Notes: a model not told the origin generated them from the letters alone. Numbered from the stretch's first letter, positions 9,199 through 17,614 are shown. The stretch: DNA of 64,000 nt from Streptomyces netropsis (GCF_014203545.1 NZ_JACHJG010000002.1:310001-374000), one strand, 5' to 3'. Made by a program: numbers and translations.

Positions 9199-10119
9199 TC
9201 AGCTCGCTCCGGTCGCTCCGGCCGTTCTGATCGCTCTGGACACCCACACCAGGGCGAGCCACGGCGTGGTGGCGGCGCCCGCCGCCAGGGCCCAGCCCGT
9301 GCCCGTCGCCGGGAAACCGGTGAGCAGCGGCAGGACCAGTCCGGCGCCGCAGGCCAGGAGGGCCGCCGCCGGCAGGTGGACGCGGGGGGCGAACCGGCGC
9401 GCGGAGCGGACGCCGAACTCGTTGCCGTGCAGCACCATGCCGGTGACGACCCCGGCCGCGAAGGTCAGTACCCAGATGGCGGGCAGGGCGATCAGCCTGC
9501 CGACGAAGGTGCCGATGTCGTTGTCCGGCGTCTCGCGCACCCCGAGGTCGGGCCGGCTCGGCGCGTACCGCAACTGCACGGTACGGCCCTCCTCCGGCAT
9601 GCCCCGGGTGTGCACGTTCTCGACGGTGACCCGCCGCGACCCCGAGTCGAAGGGGATGACGACCTCGATGGTCGACGCGAACTCGTCGACGTCGTTGATC
9701 TCCACGTCCGTGGAGCGCGGCTCGCCGACGATCCGTTGGATGCGGACGTCGTACGTGCCGCCGTCGGCCCGCCCGACCTTCGCGAGCCACTCGCCGTACG
9801 GGCCGTCCGGCCCCACCCCCTGGCAGAGCGCGGCTCCGCTGGCGAGCGCGATGGCGAAGCCCAGGACCCAGCACACCAGCCGCGAGGACCGGGGCTCGTA
9901 TCTCTTGCGCGAGGCCCTCTTCCTTAACACTGCCCGCCTTCTGGCCGTGACCAGCCAGGAGACGCATATCCAGCACAGCGCGCACCCGGCGGCCAGGCCG
10001 AGCAGCCACAGCTGCTGCCGTTTGGGCGGCAGCTCCCGGAGCGGGATCACACCGGCCACCACGGCCGCGTAGGCGGCGAGCAGCGTCGCCCACCCGGTGA
10101 GCCGCGTCCCTATGTTCAT
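9199..10119 (-). CDS. Membrane protein of unknown function
   Basis: 306-aa integral membrane protein. Predicted membrane spans are two near the N-terminus (around WATLLAAYAAVVAGVIPL and LWLLGLAAGCALCWICVSWL), one at CWVLGFAIALASGAAL, and three after the middle (ALPAIWVLTFAAGVVTGMVL, the stretch after HLPAAALLACGAGLVLPLLT, and the C-terminus). Between spans 3 and 4 lies an extracytoplasmic domain of about 100 residues that looks beta-rich (TYDVRIQRIVGEPRS). The layout resembles DUF3592-type proteins, but I cannot confirm that. Start ATG at 10119 has GGGG 8 nt upstream; an ATG at 10128 is the alternative. Confidence 0.6.
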   Translation of the reverse strand: MNIGTRLTGWATLLAAYAAVVAGVIPLRELPPKRQQLWLLGLAAGCALCWICVSWLVTARRRAVLRKRASRKRYEPRSSRLVCWVLGFAIALASGAALCQGVGPDGPYGEWLAKVGRADGGTYDVRIQRIVGEPRSTDVEINDVDEFASTIEVVIPFDSGSRRVTVENVHTRGMPEEGRTVQLRYAPSRPDLGVRETPDNDIGTFVGRLIALPAIWVLTFAAGVVTGMVLHGNEFGVRSARRFAPRVHLPAAALLACGAGLVLPLLTGFPATGTGWALAAGAATTPWLALVWVSRAIRTAGATGAS

Positions 10120-10237
10120 GTTCCGCATCCCCCGGCCACGTCGCTTGATGATCTTGACGTGGACAGCGTAATTGGTGCATTCGCGCCACAACGCCGCAGG
10201 AGAAGCGGACCACCCGGTACCGGTGCGGAGGCGGGCC

Positions 10238-10627
10238 TCAGTACCGGGTGAGGAACCGCTGCGGCTGGCAGGCGTCGCAGGGCCGGGCGCCGTCCGACGC
10301 GAGCTGCTCGCGGGCCTCCGCGGTGGTCATGGCGTCCTCGCCGCCCTTGGGCACCCAGCAGCCCGCGTGATGCAGCTCCAGGAGGAGCCTGCCGGACCGG
10401 CGGTGGCTGGTGACCAGCCAGAGGGCGTCCTCGAGCCCGGGCCGGTACGGCCCGTGGTGCTCCGCGCGGGTGGCGAGGGCGCCGTGCGCGGTATCGGTCT
10501 CCTCGAAGTCCCCGCCGTCGAGGTGGTGCAGAACGACCGCGCGCACCCAATCGCGCGGGGAGTGGCCGGTTTCTCGCGCAGCGGCCTCGATACGGGCACG
10601 TTCATCAGGGGTGAAGAGCTGCTCCAT
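10238..10627 (-). CDS. DUF6233-like hypothetical protein
   Basis: 129 aa. The C-terminal half has the pattern LELHHAGCWVPKGGEDAMTT followed by a Cys-x2-Cys (PCDACQP). This resembles the ending of the abundant Streptomyces DUF6233 proteins (H-x2-x-C-W, then C-x2-C, a possible zinc site). The N-terminal half is helical and unlike typical members. The ATG at 10627 has a weak ribosome site; in-frame alternatives upstream exist up to 10849. Function unknown. Confidence 0.55.
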   Translation of the reverse strand: MEQLFTPDERARIEAAARETGHSPRDWVRAVVLHHLDGGDFEETDTAHGALATRAEHHGPYRPGLEDALWLVTSHRRSGRLLLELHHAGCWVPKGGEDAMTTAEAREQLASDGARPCDACQPQRFLTRY

Positions 10628-10904
10628 GACGCGGGACAGTAGCAGCGCGAGGGTGCGGCGGACCCTGTCGTCGAAGGTCGGAGAAATGTTCTGACCTGCC
10701 AAGTTGACAAGAACACGGGCGGAATATGCCGCGTGCACCACGCACGCGTACACGAGGGTGTGCGGCGCCGCCGACACCGCGCACCCCGGGCGGATCCCCC
10801 GGGCGTCAGGAGGTGGCGATTGCCGCCTGAATCGGGGCACATGCGCCATCGCTCGTCCTGATGAACGACCCGGCGGCGGCGTCCTGCCCGCGCCCCGCCG
10901 ACGG

Positions 10905-11351
10905 TCAGGCGCCGATGTCCTCGTTCCACAGATCGGGTTGCTCGCGGACGAAGCGGCGCATCAGCGCGGCGCACTCGCCGTCGTCGAGGAGGGTGACGGT
11001 GACGCCGGCGTCGGACAGCCAGCGATGGGCGCCGGGGAAGGTGGCGGCCTCGCCGACGACCACGCGCCCGATGCGGAACTGACGGATCAGCCCGGCGCAG
11101 TACCAGCACGGGGACAGCGTGGTGACCATGGTGGTGTCGGCGTAGCCGCCAGGGCGCCGGCCGGCCGCCCGGAAGGCCGCGGTCTCCGCGTGGGTGGCCG
11201 GGTCGTCGTCCTGCACCCGGCGGTTGCGCCCGGCGCCCAACAGCTCGCCGCCGGGGCCGAACAGGGCGGCGCCGATCGGGATGCCGCCTTCGGCGAGTCC
11301 GGCGCGGGCCTGTTCCAGGGCGACCCGCAGGAGACGTCGGTCATCGGTCAT
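10905..11351 (-). CDS. Cytosine deaminase, yeast FCY1 type
   Basis: 148-aa nucleoside/base deaminase of the CDA fold. Zinc ligands and the proton shuttle are PATHAETAAF (His54, Glu56) and LSPCWYCAG (Cys82, Cys85). The resemblance to yeast cytosine deaminase extends along the whole chain: GGIPIGAALF near the front, RIGRVVVGE in the middle and a DLWNEDIG tail matching the yeast WFEDIG ending. Expected reaction: cytosine to uracil plus ammonia in pyrimidine salvage. The gene follows the DUF6126 gene by 57 bp on the same strand, so it may belong to the ArsR-controlled unit. Guanine or other nucleobase deamination is less likely. Confidence 0.82.
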   Translation of the reverse strand: MTDDRRLLRVALEQARAGLAEGGIPIGAALFGPGGELLGAGRNRRVQDDDPATHAETAAFRAAGRRPGGYADTTMVTTLSPCWYCAGLIRQFRIGRVVVGEAATFPGAHRWLSDAGVTVTLLDDGECAALMRRFVREQPDLWNEDIGA

Positions 11352-11408
11352 GAAGGGGCTGTTCCCTTCCGGCGGCGCAGCCACGCCGCCGGGAGGGCGG
11401 CCCGGGCG

Positions 11409-11582
11409 TTACTTCGGTGCGTGCTCGCCGAGGTAGAAGAGCAGCCAGATGAAGCCCGCGAGCACGTGGCTGACGACGACGTAGATGAGAACGCGGAAGG
11501 CCACGGCCTTCTCCTTGTACTTCTCACTGCCTGCGCCGAGGTCACGCGGGGGCGCGGCCTTCTCGGCCGGGTCGTCGGTCAC
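11409..11582 (-). CDS. DUF6126 single-span membrane microprotein
   Basis: 57 aa from a GTG start with GGAG 7 nt upstream. A charged N-terminus (VTDDPAEKAAPPRDLG, then SEKYKEKAVAF) leads into one membrane span (VLIYVVVSHVLAGFIWLLFY) and a short tail LGEHAPK. This is the DUF6126 pattern: small actinobacterial proteins usually found next to a helix-turn-helix regulator. It lies 91 bp after an ArsR gene on the same strand, which fits. Probable inner-membrane partner or modulator; function unknown. Confidence 0.78.
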   Translation of the reverse strand: MTDDPAEKAAPPRDLGAGSEKYKEKAVAFRVLIYVVVSHVLAGFIWLLFYLGEHAPK

Positions 11583-11620
11583 TGCTGCTCTCCAGTCGTC
11601 GTGCTGTGCTGTGCTTCGGC

Positions 11621-11644
11621 GGCCGGGCGGCCGGGCGGCCGGGC
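11621..11644. repeat. Tandem 8-bp repeat GGCCGGGC
   Basis: Three perfect copies of GGCCGGGC at 11621-11628, 11629-11636 and 11637-11644, followed by two decaying copies. It lies in the 91-bp gap between arsR-type and DUF6126 genes. An 8-bp unit outside a reading frame can vary in copy number without breaking a protein, but could alter mRNA folding before the microprotein. Confidence 0.6.
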
Positions 11645-11673
11645 GGCCTGGTGGCCGGTCGGCGCGGGTGGCG

Positions 11674-12027
11674 TCAGGCGGTGCCCGGCCGATCGGCCTC
11701 GCGCAGTTCCGTCAGGAGCTCCTCCTGGCCGGTCAGGACCTGGGTCAGCAGCCGTCGGGCGGCCGCCAGCAGCTCCGCGACGTCCCCGCCCGCCAGCGCG
11801 TAGACGACCGTGGGGCCCTCGCGGGTGGCCGTGACGATGCCGGAGCGGCGCAGCACGGCCAGCTGCTGCGAGAGGCTGGAGGGCTCGATCCCGATGGCGG
11901 CGAGGAGGTCCCGCACCGGCATCGGCCCGTCCTGGAGGAGCTCCAGCACCCGGATGCGCACCGGGTGCCCGAGCATCCGGAAGAACTCCGCCTTCGCCTG
12001 GTAGAGCGGTACCCGCACCCCGATCAA
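11674..12027 (-). CDS. ArsR/SmtB-family transcriptional regulator
   Basis: 117-aa winged-helix repressor. The order is YQAKAEFFRMLGHPVRIRVL (helix 1-2), then DLLAAIGIEPSSLSQQLAVL (recognition helix with the typical SxLSQxL), then the wing VTATREGPTVVYAL. No cysteine pair or obvious metal-ligand cluster is visible, so the inducer is probably not a classical metal. The TTG start at 12027 overlaps the TGA of the preceding 66-aa gene (TTGA), which implies coupled translation; a GTG at 12018 is an alternative. It probably binds the palindrome at 12266-12285 and controls its own operon. Confidence 0.88.
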   Translation of the reverse strand: MIGVRVPLYQAKAEFFRMLGHPVRIRVLELLQDGPMPVRDLLAAIGIEPSSLSQQLAVLRRSGIVTATREGPTVVYALAGGDVAELLAAARRLLTQVLTGQEELLTELREADRPGTA

Positions 12028-12224
12028 CGTTTGTCCCGCCCCTCTTCCGGGTCCGCCGAGGCGTCCGTGTCGACGCCGTGCGCCCGGGCCACCCGCAGCG
12101 CGTCGTCCAGCTCGTCGGCGGCCACGGCTGTCGCGTAGGCGTCACCGTCGGCCCGTGCCGTCTCCAGAGCGGCGCGCGCGTCGCGCACCCGCTCCCGCAT
12201 CGCTTCGGCGAACGCACTCACCAC
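12024..12224 (-). CDS. 66-aa helical protein coupled to the ArsR gene
   Basis: Small soluble protein, almost entirely helical and charged (MRERVRDARAALETARADGD, then AADELDDALRVARAHG, and an acidic tail). Its stop overlaps the TTG start of the ArsR gene, so the two are made together. It is the first gene after the 20-bp palindrome. No family recognised. A role as a co-regulator or in stabilising the repressor is conjecture. Confidence 0.65.
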   Translation of the reverse strand: MVSAFAEAMRERVRDARAALETARADGDAYATAVAADELDDALRVARAHGVDTDASADPEEGRDKR

Positions 12225-12265
12225 AGCCCCCTATGCGGCACGCCTGACGACCCAGGCACCTGGTG

Positions 12266-12285
12266 AATTGAAGAATTCTTCAATT
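12266..12285. promoter_or_regulatory. Perfect 20-bp palindrome, probable ArsR operator
   Basis: AATTGAAGAATTCTTCAATT is an exact palindrome, AT-rich in very GC-rich surroundings, about 40 bp before the first gene of the ArsR unit. ArsR-family sites commonly contain ATTGAA/TTCAAT half-sites of this sort. The position fits autoregulation. Confidence 0.75.
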
Positions 12286-12326
12286 CTAGGGCACGCCCCG
12301 CTGCGTCCCACCCGCCGGGCGCCGGG

Positions 12327-12782
12327 TCATACCCGCCATGCCCCGTCCTTCATCAATTCCCGCCCCTCCAGCTCGTTCTCCTCCCGCCAGGCCAGGAGTC
12401 GGCGGGGCCGGAAGCGGAGGTACACCCAGGCGTCGCGCCCCCGGGGGTCCCACGCCAGCTTCGCCGCGAAGGCGTCGGCCGCCGCGGCCGGGAGGTCCGC
12501 CCCGGCGACGGTCTCGGCGTCGGCGTCGATGAGGATCACGTCCCGGGTGTGACCGAGGGCGATGCGGGCCTCCCCGTTCGCCGCGAGGTTGCGGGCGGTG
12601 CGGTTGGTGGCGCGGGTGCACATCACCAGCGTGCCGTCGTGCCAGACGAAGGACAGCGGGGCGAGCAGCGGTCCGCCGTCGCGGTCCGCCGTGGACACCC
12701 ACGCGTCCTGGTCCTTCTCCAGTCGTTCCAGCACGTCGGACTTCCGCTGTCCGGCACTGCGCGCCGGTGGCATGTTCGTCAT
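12327..12782 (-). CDS. PPOX-class (pyridoxamine oxidase-fold) protein
   Basis: 151-aa protein of the split-barrel flavin/F420-binding fold. Recognisable parts are DAWVSTADRDGGPLLAPLSF (first strands), LVMCTRATNRTARNLAANGE (the N-x2-R-N-L phosphate-contact region), ARIALGHTRDVILID, and a C-terminal DAWVYLRFRPRRLLAWRE. Members reduce or oxidise small molecules with FMN or F420, or bind haem; the substrate here is unknown. It sits 42 bp upstream of the ArsR palindrome on the same strand but is separated from that unit by it. An ATG at 12773 is an alternative start. Confidence 0.72.
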   Translation of the reverse strand: MTNMPPARSAGQRKSDVLERLEKDQDAWVSTADRDGGPLLAPLSFVWHDGTLVMCTRATNRTARNLAANGEARIALGHTRDVILIDADAETVAGADLPAAAADAFAAKLAWDPRGRDAWVYLRFRPRRLLAWREENELEGRELMKDGAWRV

Positions 12783-12962
12783 TCCCCGGACGCTATCGAC
12801 GGGCTGCGCCCCGGCGCCTCGGCCGTAAGCCGTACGCCGCCTGGGCCGACCGCCGTACTACCGGCGGCCTACTCGCAGTCGGGCGGCAAGGGTCCGGTGT
12901 GGTCTGTGTGGGTGGCCTGACGGTGTGTTGCGTGCTGATTGTCAGATGATCAGAGAGTCATC

Positions 12963-12991
12963 TTGTTAGGTTTTCAGAGCTGATGTAGCGA
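12963..12991 (+). promoter_or_regulatory. Candidate promoter for cslA
   Basis: TTGTTA (12963-12968), a 17-bp spacer, then TAGCGA (12986-12991), about 60 bp before the cslA GTG in a locally AT-rich stretch. Reasonable sigma-70-like geometry; no further support. Confidence 0.35.
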
Positions 12992-13051
12992 TGTGTGCGC
13001 TTATGCGAGTCATTCAAAGTTCCCGTGTCCTTGTGCGGCTGGGGGTGTGTG

Positions 13052-15130
13052 GTGACGGTTTCGGCGAGTGGAGCCCGGTTGGAGGCCACCGGTGGGTGCT
13101 CGGTGGCGAGTGTGTCCAGTGAAGGTGCTTCCGGCGCCCGGCCCGCCGACGGGATGGCGGCCGGGGGCGGCGTCGCGTCCGGCGGGCCGCCCGGCGGCGT
13201 TCCCGGGCCGGGGGGAGACGCGGGCGGATCGGGCCCGGCCGGCCCCGGGGGCCCGGGTGTCCCCGGCTCCGGCGGTCTGGGCTCGGGGGGAGCGGGACCG
13301 GGTGGCCCGGGCGGGCCGGAGGTGGCGGAGCCGGACGGGGCGAACGGGCCGGCGGGTTATGACTACGAGGGGTTCAGTCGGCTGGCGGGGGAGCTGACGG
13401 AGCCGCCGAAGGGCGTGTACCGGGTGCGGTACCAGCGGCTGCTGGACCGGGAATCCGGCAGTGGATGGGGGATCGGGCTGCTCGTGGGAGCGGCCCCGCT
13501 GGTGTCTATGGGTTTGCTGGTATGGCTGTTGTGGCCGGGGCACTGGGCGCACCGGGAGTACGTCGGCCCCATCGGGCGGGCCGCGGACGCGGCGATGCTG
13601 ATCTCGATCGGGCTGATCGAGGTCTTCAGAGTGGTCAACGTCCTCTCCAACGCCCACGCGACCTGGGTCGCCCGGGACCCGGTGCCGGTGCGGGCGCAGC
13701 CGGGCACCCGGGTGGCGTTCCTGACGAGCTTCGTCCCCGGCAAGGAACCCCTGGAGATGGTGAAGGCCACGCTGGAGGGGGCGGTGCGCATCGAGCACGA
13801 CGGGGTGCTCGACGTCTGGCTGCTGGACGAGGGCGACGACCGCGAGGTCAAGGCGCTGTGCCGGCAGCTCGGCGTGCGGCACTTCTCCCGCAAGGGGATG
13901 GCCCGGTGGAACCAGCCGTCGGGCTCCTTCCGGGCGCGCACCAAGCACGGGAACTACAACGCCTGGCTCGACGCGCACGGCCACGACTACGAATTCATGG
14001 CCTGCGTGGACACCGACCACGTACCGCTGTCGAACTTCCTCCAGCGCATGATGGGGTACTTCCGCGACCCGGACGTGGCGTTCGTGGTCGGCCCGCAGGT
14101 CTACGGCAACTACACGGCGGCCGTGACGAAGGCCGCCGAGAGCCAGCAGTTCCTCTTCCACGCGCTGATCCAGCGGGCGGGCAACGCCTACGGCTCGCCG
14201 ATGTTCGTGGGGACGAGCAACTGCGTGCGCGTCAGCGTGCTGCGCCAGATCGGCGGGCTCTACGACTCGATCACCGAGGACATGGCGACGGGACTGGAGA
14301 TCCACCGCCGCCGCAACCCCGCCACGGGCCGCCGCTGGCGGTCGGTGTACACCCCGGACGTGCTGGCCGTGGGCGAGGGCCCGTCCTCGTGGACCGACTT
14401 CTTCTCCCAGCAACTGCGCTGGTCGCGCGGGACGTTCGAGACGCTGCTGAAGCAGTACGGGCACACGGTCTGGCGCCTCTCGCCCGGCCGGGCACTCAAC
14501 TACACGCTGATGGTGACGTATTACCCGATGGCGGCGCTCAACTGGTTCCTGGGCGCGGTGTCGTGCGTGCTGTTCCTCGGGCTGGGCGCGGCGGGGATCA
14601 ACGTGGAGTCCCAGGTGTGGCTGATGCTCTACAGCGACGCGGCGGCGCTCCAGGTCGGGCTGTACATGTGGAACCGGCGCCACAACGTGAGCCCGCACGA
14701 GCCGGCCGGGTCCTCCGGCGCGGCCGGGATGGTGATGTCCGCCCTCTCCGCCCCGCTCTACGCGCGGGCGCTGGGCGAGGCGCTGCTGCGGCGGCGCTCG
14801 CGGTTCGTCGTGACCCCCAAGGGCGACTCGGCCAGCCCCGACTGCCTGGCGACCTTCCGCACCCACCTGGTGTGGGTCGGGGTCTTCGGGCTGTCCCTGG
14901 CCGCGTCGATGGTGCTGAGCCACGCCCACACGGCGATGCGCATCTGGGCCGGGCTGGCCATGCTGACCGCGCTCGGGCCGCTCGGGGTGTGGCAGGCGGG
15001 CCTGTTGCGGGACCGCCGGCGGTCCCGCCGCAAGGTGGAGCCGGTCCCGGTGGTGGGAGAGACGGTGGCCGCGGAGGCGGAGGCGGAGGCGGGGGCGGCC
15101 CGCCCGGTGGAGCAGCGCAGCCCGGTGTGA
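13052..15130 (+). CDS. cslA: Cellulose synthase-like glycosyltransferase CslA
   Basis: 692-aa GT2 membrane synthase that builds a beta-glucan at growing hyphal tips. The GTG at 13052 has GGGGG 6 nt upstream. Residues about 20-100 are a Gly/Pro/Ala low-complexity tail, presumably cytoplasmic. Two spans follow, then the catalytic domain with VWLLDEGDD, VDTDHVPLSNFL (DxD), SITEDMATGLEIH (TED) and QQLRWSRG (QxxRW). The C-terminal part has about five further spans. All GT2 processive-synthase motifs are intact. glxA follows on the same strand 116 bp later and a GH6 glucanase is convergent, the known cslA-glxA-glucanase arrangement of Streptomyces. Unusually long Gly-rich N-terminus. Confidence 0.93.
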   Translation: MTVSASGARLEATGGCSVASVSSEGASGARPADGMAAGGGVASGGPPGGVPGPGGDAGGSGPAGPGGPGVPGSGGLGSGGAGPGGPGGPEVAEPDGANGPAGYDYEGFSRLAGELTEPPKGVYRVRYQRLLDRESGSGWGIGLLVGAAPLVSMGLLVWLLWPGHWAHREYVGPIGRAADAAMLISIGLIEVFRVVNVLSNAHATWVARDPVPVRAQPGTRVAFLTSFVPGKEPLEMVKATLEGAVRIEHDGVLDVWLLDEGDDREVKALCRQLGVRHFSRKGMARWNQPSGSFRARTKHGNYNAWLDAHGHDYEFMACVDTDHVPLSNFLQRMMGYFRDPDVAFVVGPQVYGNYTAAVTKAAESQQFLFHALIQRAGNAYGSPMFVGTSNCVRVSVLRQIGGLYDSITEDMATGLEIHRRRNPATGRRWRSVYTPDVLAVGEGPSSWTDFFSQQLRWSRGTFETLLKQYGHTVWRLSPGRALNYTLMVTYYPMAALNWFLGAVSCVLFLGLGAAGINVESQVWLMLYSDAAALQVGLYMWNRRHNVSPHEPAGSSGAAGMVMSALSAPLYARALGEALLRRRSRFVVTPKGDSASPDCLATFRTHLVWVGVFGLSLAASMVLSHAHTAMRIWAGLAMLTALGPLGVWQAGLLRDRRRSRRKVEPVPVVGETVAAEAEAEAGAARPVEQRSPV

Positions 15131-15246
15131 ACGGAGGCTGCCCGCGCGGGCGGCGGTCCTCGGTACGGACGTACGGCGCGGCAGTGCCGAGAGTGCAGCG
15201 GCGGCGCCGAGAGTGCTGATGCGACGGATGGGATGTGGGTGGTGTG

Positions 15247-17184
15247 GTGAAGGTCTACCCGAAGACGAAGGCACGCAAGGCGGCGCTGGGCGCGGTCGCG
15301 GTGTCGGCGCTCGTCGCGGCGAACGCCCCGGCCGCCGCCGGGTTCGCGGAGCGGGCCTGGCACGAATACACCATCAACCAAGCGTCCTACAAGATCCGTT
15401 ACGGGCACTGGGACCTGGTGGACGTCCCCGAGAAGTTCAGGATCAACGCGATCCACGCGGCCCTGCTGCACACGGGCAAGGTGCTGCTGATCGCGGGTTC
15501 GGGCAACGACGAGAAGAACTTCAAGTCGGGGACCTTCCAGAGCGTGCTGTGGGACCCGCGGAACGACACGTTCAAGGAGATCGCCACCCCCAAGGACATG
15601 TTCTGCGCGGGGCACGCGCAGCTGCCCGACGGCAAGCTGCTGGTGGCGGGCGGCACCGCGCGCTACGAGAAGCTGACCGGCGATGTGACGCGCGCGGGCG
15701 GCGGGATGATGGTGAAGAACGAGGACCCCGACAACCCCCGGACCCTTCCCGTCGGCACCGTCTTCGAGGGCTCGACCGGCAAGCGGTACCGCTCGCAGCT
15801 GCCGGTGCTGGTGCCGCGCGCGACGAAGACCGTGACCGAGGAGACCGAGGACACCCCGAAGAAGGTCGTGGTCAGCGCGTCCCAGGCGCGGGTGTACGTG
15901 GAGTCGGACGTCGAGGGCGAGGAGGGCATCGCCAACACCGCCGACCAGTACAGGATCAAGGGGCTGCGGGGCAAGGACGCCCAGATGGTCTACGGGCTGG
16001 CGACGAAGCTGGGGCTGGACAAGAAGGACTTCCAAGGCCTCAAGGAGACCTACGAGTTCGATCCCGTCGCCGAGCGGTATGTGACGGTCGACCCGATGGA
16101 CGAGGCCCGCTGGTATCCGACCCTGGTGACCTTGAAGGACGGCCGGGTGCTGTCCGTCTCGGGCCTGGACGACATGGGCGAGATCATCCCGGGCAAGAAC
16201 GAGATCTACGACCCGAAGACCCGCACCTGGGGCCCGGCGCCGCAGCGGTACTTCCCCACCTACCCCGCGCTGTTCCTCACCAAGGGCGGGAATCTCTTCT
16301 ACTCCGGTTCCAACGCCGGCTACGGCCCGGCCGACAAGGGCCGCAAGCCGGGGGTGTGGGACCTGGACGCCAACACCTTCACCCCCGTACCCGGCTTGAC
16401 GGACCCGGAGCTCACGGAGACGTCCGCGTCGGTGCTGCTGCCCCCGGCCCAGGACCAGAAGGTGATGATCCTGGGCGGCGGCGGGGTGGGGGAGTCCCAC
16501 GAAGCCACCAAGCGCACCGCGGTGGCGGATCTGAAGGCCGCGAACCCCCGGTTCGCCTCCGGTCCCGACCTTCCGGTGGGCACCCGCTACCTCAACGCCG
16601 TGCTCACCCCCGACGACAAGGTCTTCACCACCGGCGGCTCACGCGACTACCGCGGCAAGCAGGGTTCCGACATCCTGGGCGCCCAGTTCTACGACCCCCG
16701 GGCGAGGGCGTTCGACACCATGGCCGCTCCCACCGTGGGGCGCAACTACCATTCCGAGGCCCTGCTGCTGCCCGACGGGCGGATCGCGGTGTTCGGCTCC
16801 AATCCGCTCTTCGGTGACGAGGACGACACCAGGCCCGGCACGTTCGAGCAGCGCATCGAGGTCTACACCCCGCCGTACCTCTACCGCGACAAGCGCCCCA
16901 CCCTGCGCACCGGGCCGATCGAGGCCGAGCGCGGCGCAGCCGTCACCCTCCCCACGCCCGCCCCCGGCAAGGTGGCGGCGGTCCGGCTGATGCGCCCGAG
17001 CGCGGTCACCCACGCCACCGACGTCGAGCAGCGCTCCATCGCCCTGGAGGCGACGGCCCGGGCCGACGGCCTGTCCGTGACGATTCCGAAGGACCCGTCC
17101 CTGGTGCCGGCCGGTTGGTACATGGTCTTCCTGACCGACCGGGACGGCACCCCGTCCGAGGCGGCGTGGGTGCACGTCCGCTGA
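15247..17184 (+). CDS. glxA: Radical copper oxidase GlxA
   Basis: 645-aa galactose-oxidase-like enzyme needed with CslA to deposit tip glycan. An N-terminal hydrophobic segment (ALGAVAVSALVAANAPAAAG) anchors or exports it. Seven-bladed Kelch-type core. Expected active-site residues are present: Cys120 in KDMFCAGHAQ and Tyr290 in ARWYPTLVTL (the cross-linked Cys-Tyr radical pair), Tyr501-His502 in GRNYHSEALLLPDGR, and His589 in AVTHATDVEQRS for copper. Trp289, next to the radical Tyr, matches the stacking Trp position. The C-terminal domain is Ig-like, of the galactose-oxidase type. A GTG run at 15235-15249 makes the exact start ambiguous. Copper is required, so activity depends on the copper chaperone system elsewhere. 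Confidence 0.93.
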   Translation: MKVYPKTKARKAALGAVAVSALVAANAPAAAGFAERAWHEYTINQASYKIRYGHWDLVDVPEKFRINAIHAALLHTGKVLLIAGSGNDEKNFKSGTFQSVLWDPRNDTFKEIATPKDMFCAGHAQLPDGKLLVAGGTARYEKLTGDVTRAGGGMMVKNEDPDNPRTLPVGTVFEGSTGKRYRSQLPVLVPRATKTVTEETEDTPKKVVVSASQARVYVESDVEGEEGIANTADQYRIKGLRGKDAQMVYGLATKLGLDKKDFQGLKETYEFDPVAERYVTVDPMDEARWYPTLVTLKDGRVLSVSGLDDMGEIIPGKNEIYDPKTRTWGPAPQRYFPTYPALFLTKGGNLFYSGSNAGYGPADKGRKPGVWDLDANTFTPVPGLTDPELTETSASVLLPPAQDQKVMILGGGGVGESHEATKRTAVADLKAANPRFASGPDLPVGTRYLNAVLTPDDKVFTTGGSRDYRGKQGSDILGAQFYDPRARAFDTMAAPTVGRNYHSEALLLPDGRIAVFGSNPLFGDEDDTRPGTFEQRIEVYTPPYLYRDKRPTLRTGPIEAERGAAVTLPTPAPGKVAAVRLMRPSAVTHATDVEQRSIALEATARADGLSVTIPKDPSLVPAGWYMVFLTDRDGTPSEAAWVHVR

Positions 17185-17203
17185 GCCACGCCCGACCCGG
17201 TGC

Positions 17204-17226
17204 GTCCGGGCCACGACGGCCCGGAC
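17204..17226 (+). terminator. 9-bp stem-loop after glxA
   Basis: Perfect arms 17204-17212 and 17218-17226 with a 5-nt loop, 20 bp past the glxA stop. Likely the end of the cslA-glxA transcript. Confidence 0.65.
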
Positions 17227-17257
17227 GAGCATGCAGGGGGCGGCTCCCCGGGCAGCG

Positions 17258-17608
17258 CCCCCTCGGTGCCGGTGGCGGCATCGCCGACGGGAGGGCGTCG
17301 CGGCCGCGCTGACGCTCGGCGCCGACGCCGTGCAGATCGGCACGGGCTTCCACGCCACGGAGGAGTCCGGCGCGCGGCATCCCCAACCGCTTCGTCCGTG
17401 ACACGCCGCGTACGAGGGCGAGGTGTCGTCGTACCCGGTCCGGAACGCGCTGATGCGGCCCCTCCGGCGCGCCGCCGCCGAGCGGGGGGGGAGAGAGAGA
17501 CGGACCGCGTCAACCTCCGGTCCGGACAGGTGGCCGCGCCGGCCGGCGCGACGCACGCCGCGGAGTGCCTCGCGACGCTCGTCGCCGACGCGGACCGCGC
17601 CCCCGGGC
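17258..17608 (+). pseudogene. Remnant of a nitronate monooxygenase (2-nitropropane dioxygenase)
   Basis: The C-terminal third of an FMN-dependent nitronate monooxygenase survives in pieces in different frames: GGIADG, then VAAALTLGADAVQIGTGFHA after a 1-nt loss, then GIPNRFVRDT after another shift, VSSYPVRNALMRPLRRAAAE, and finally NLRSGQVAAPAG followed by ECLATLVADAD. The order matches the family. At least three frameshifts and no N-terminal barrel make it non-functional. It sits wedged between glxA and the convergent GH6 gene. Confidence 0.75.
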
Positions 17609-17614
17609 CGACGG

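Noticed and set aside
13010..15274. 754-codon minus-strand frame opposite cslA
   Set aside because: Composition is His/Arg/Pro/Val-rich with no motif; cslA on the other strand carries all GT2 motifs.
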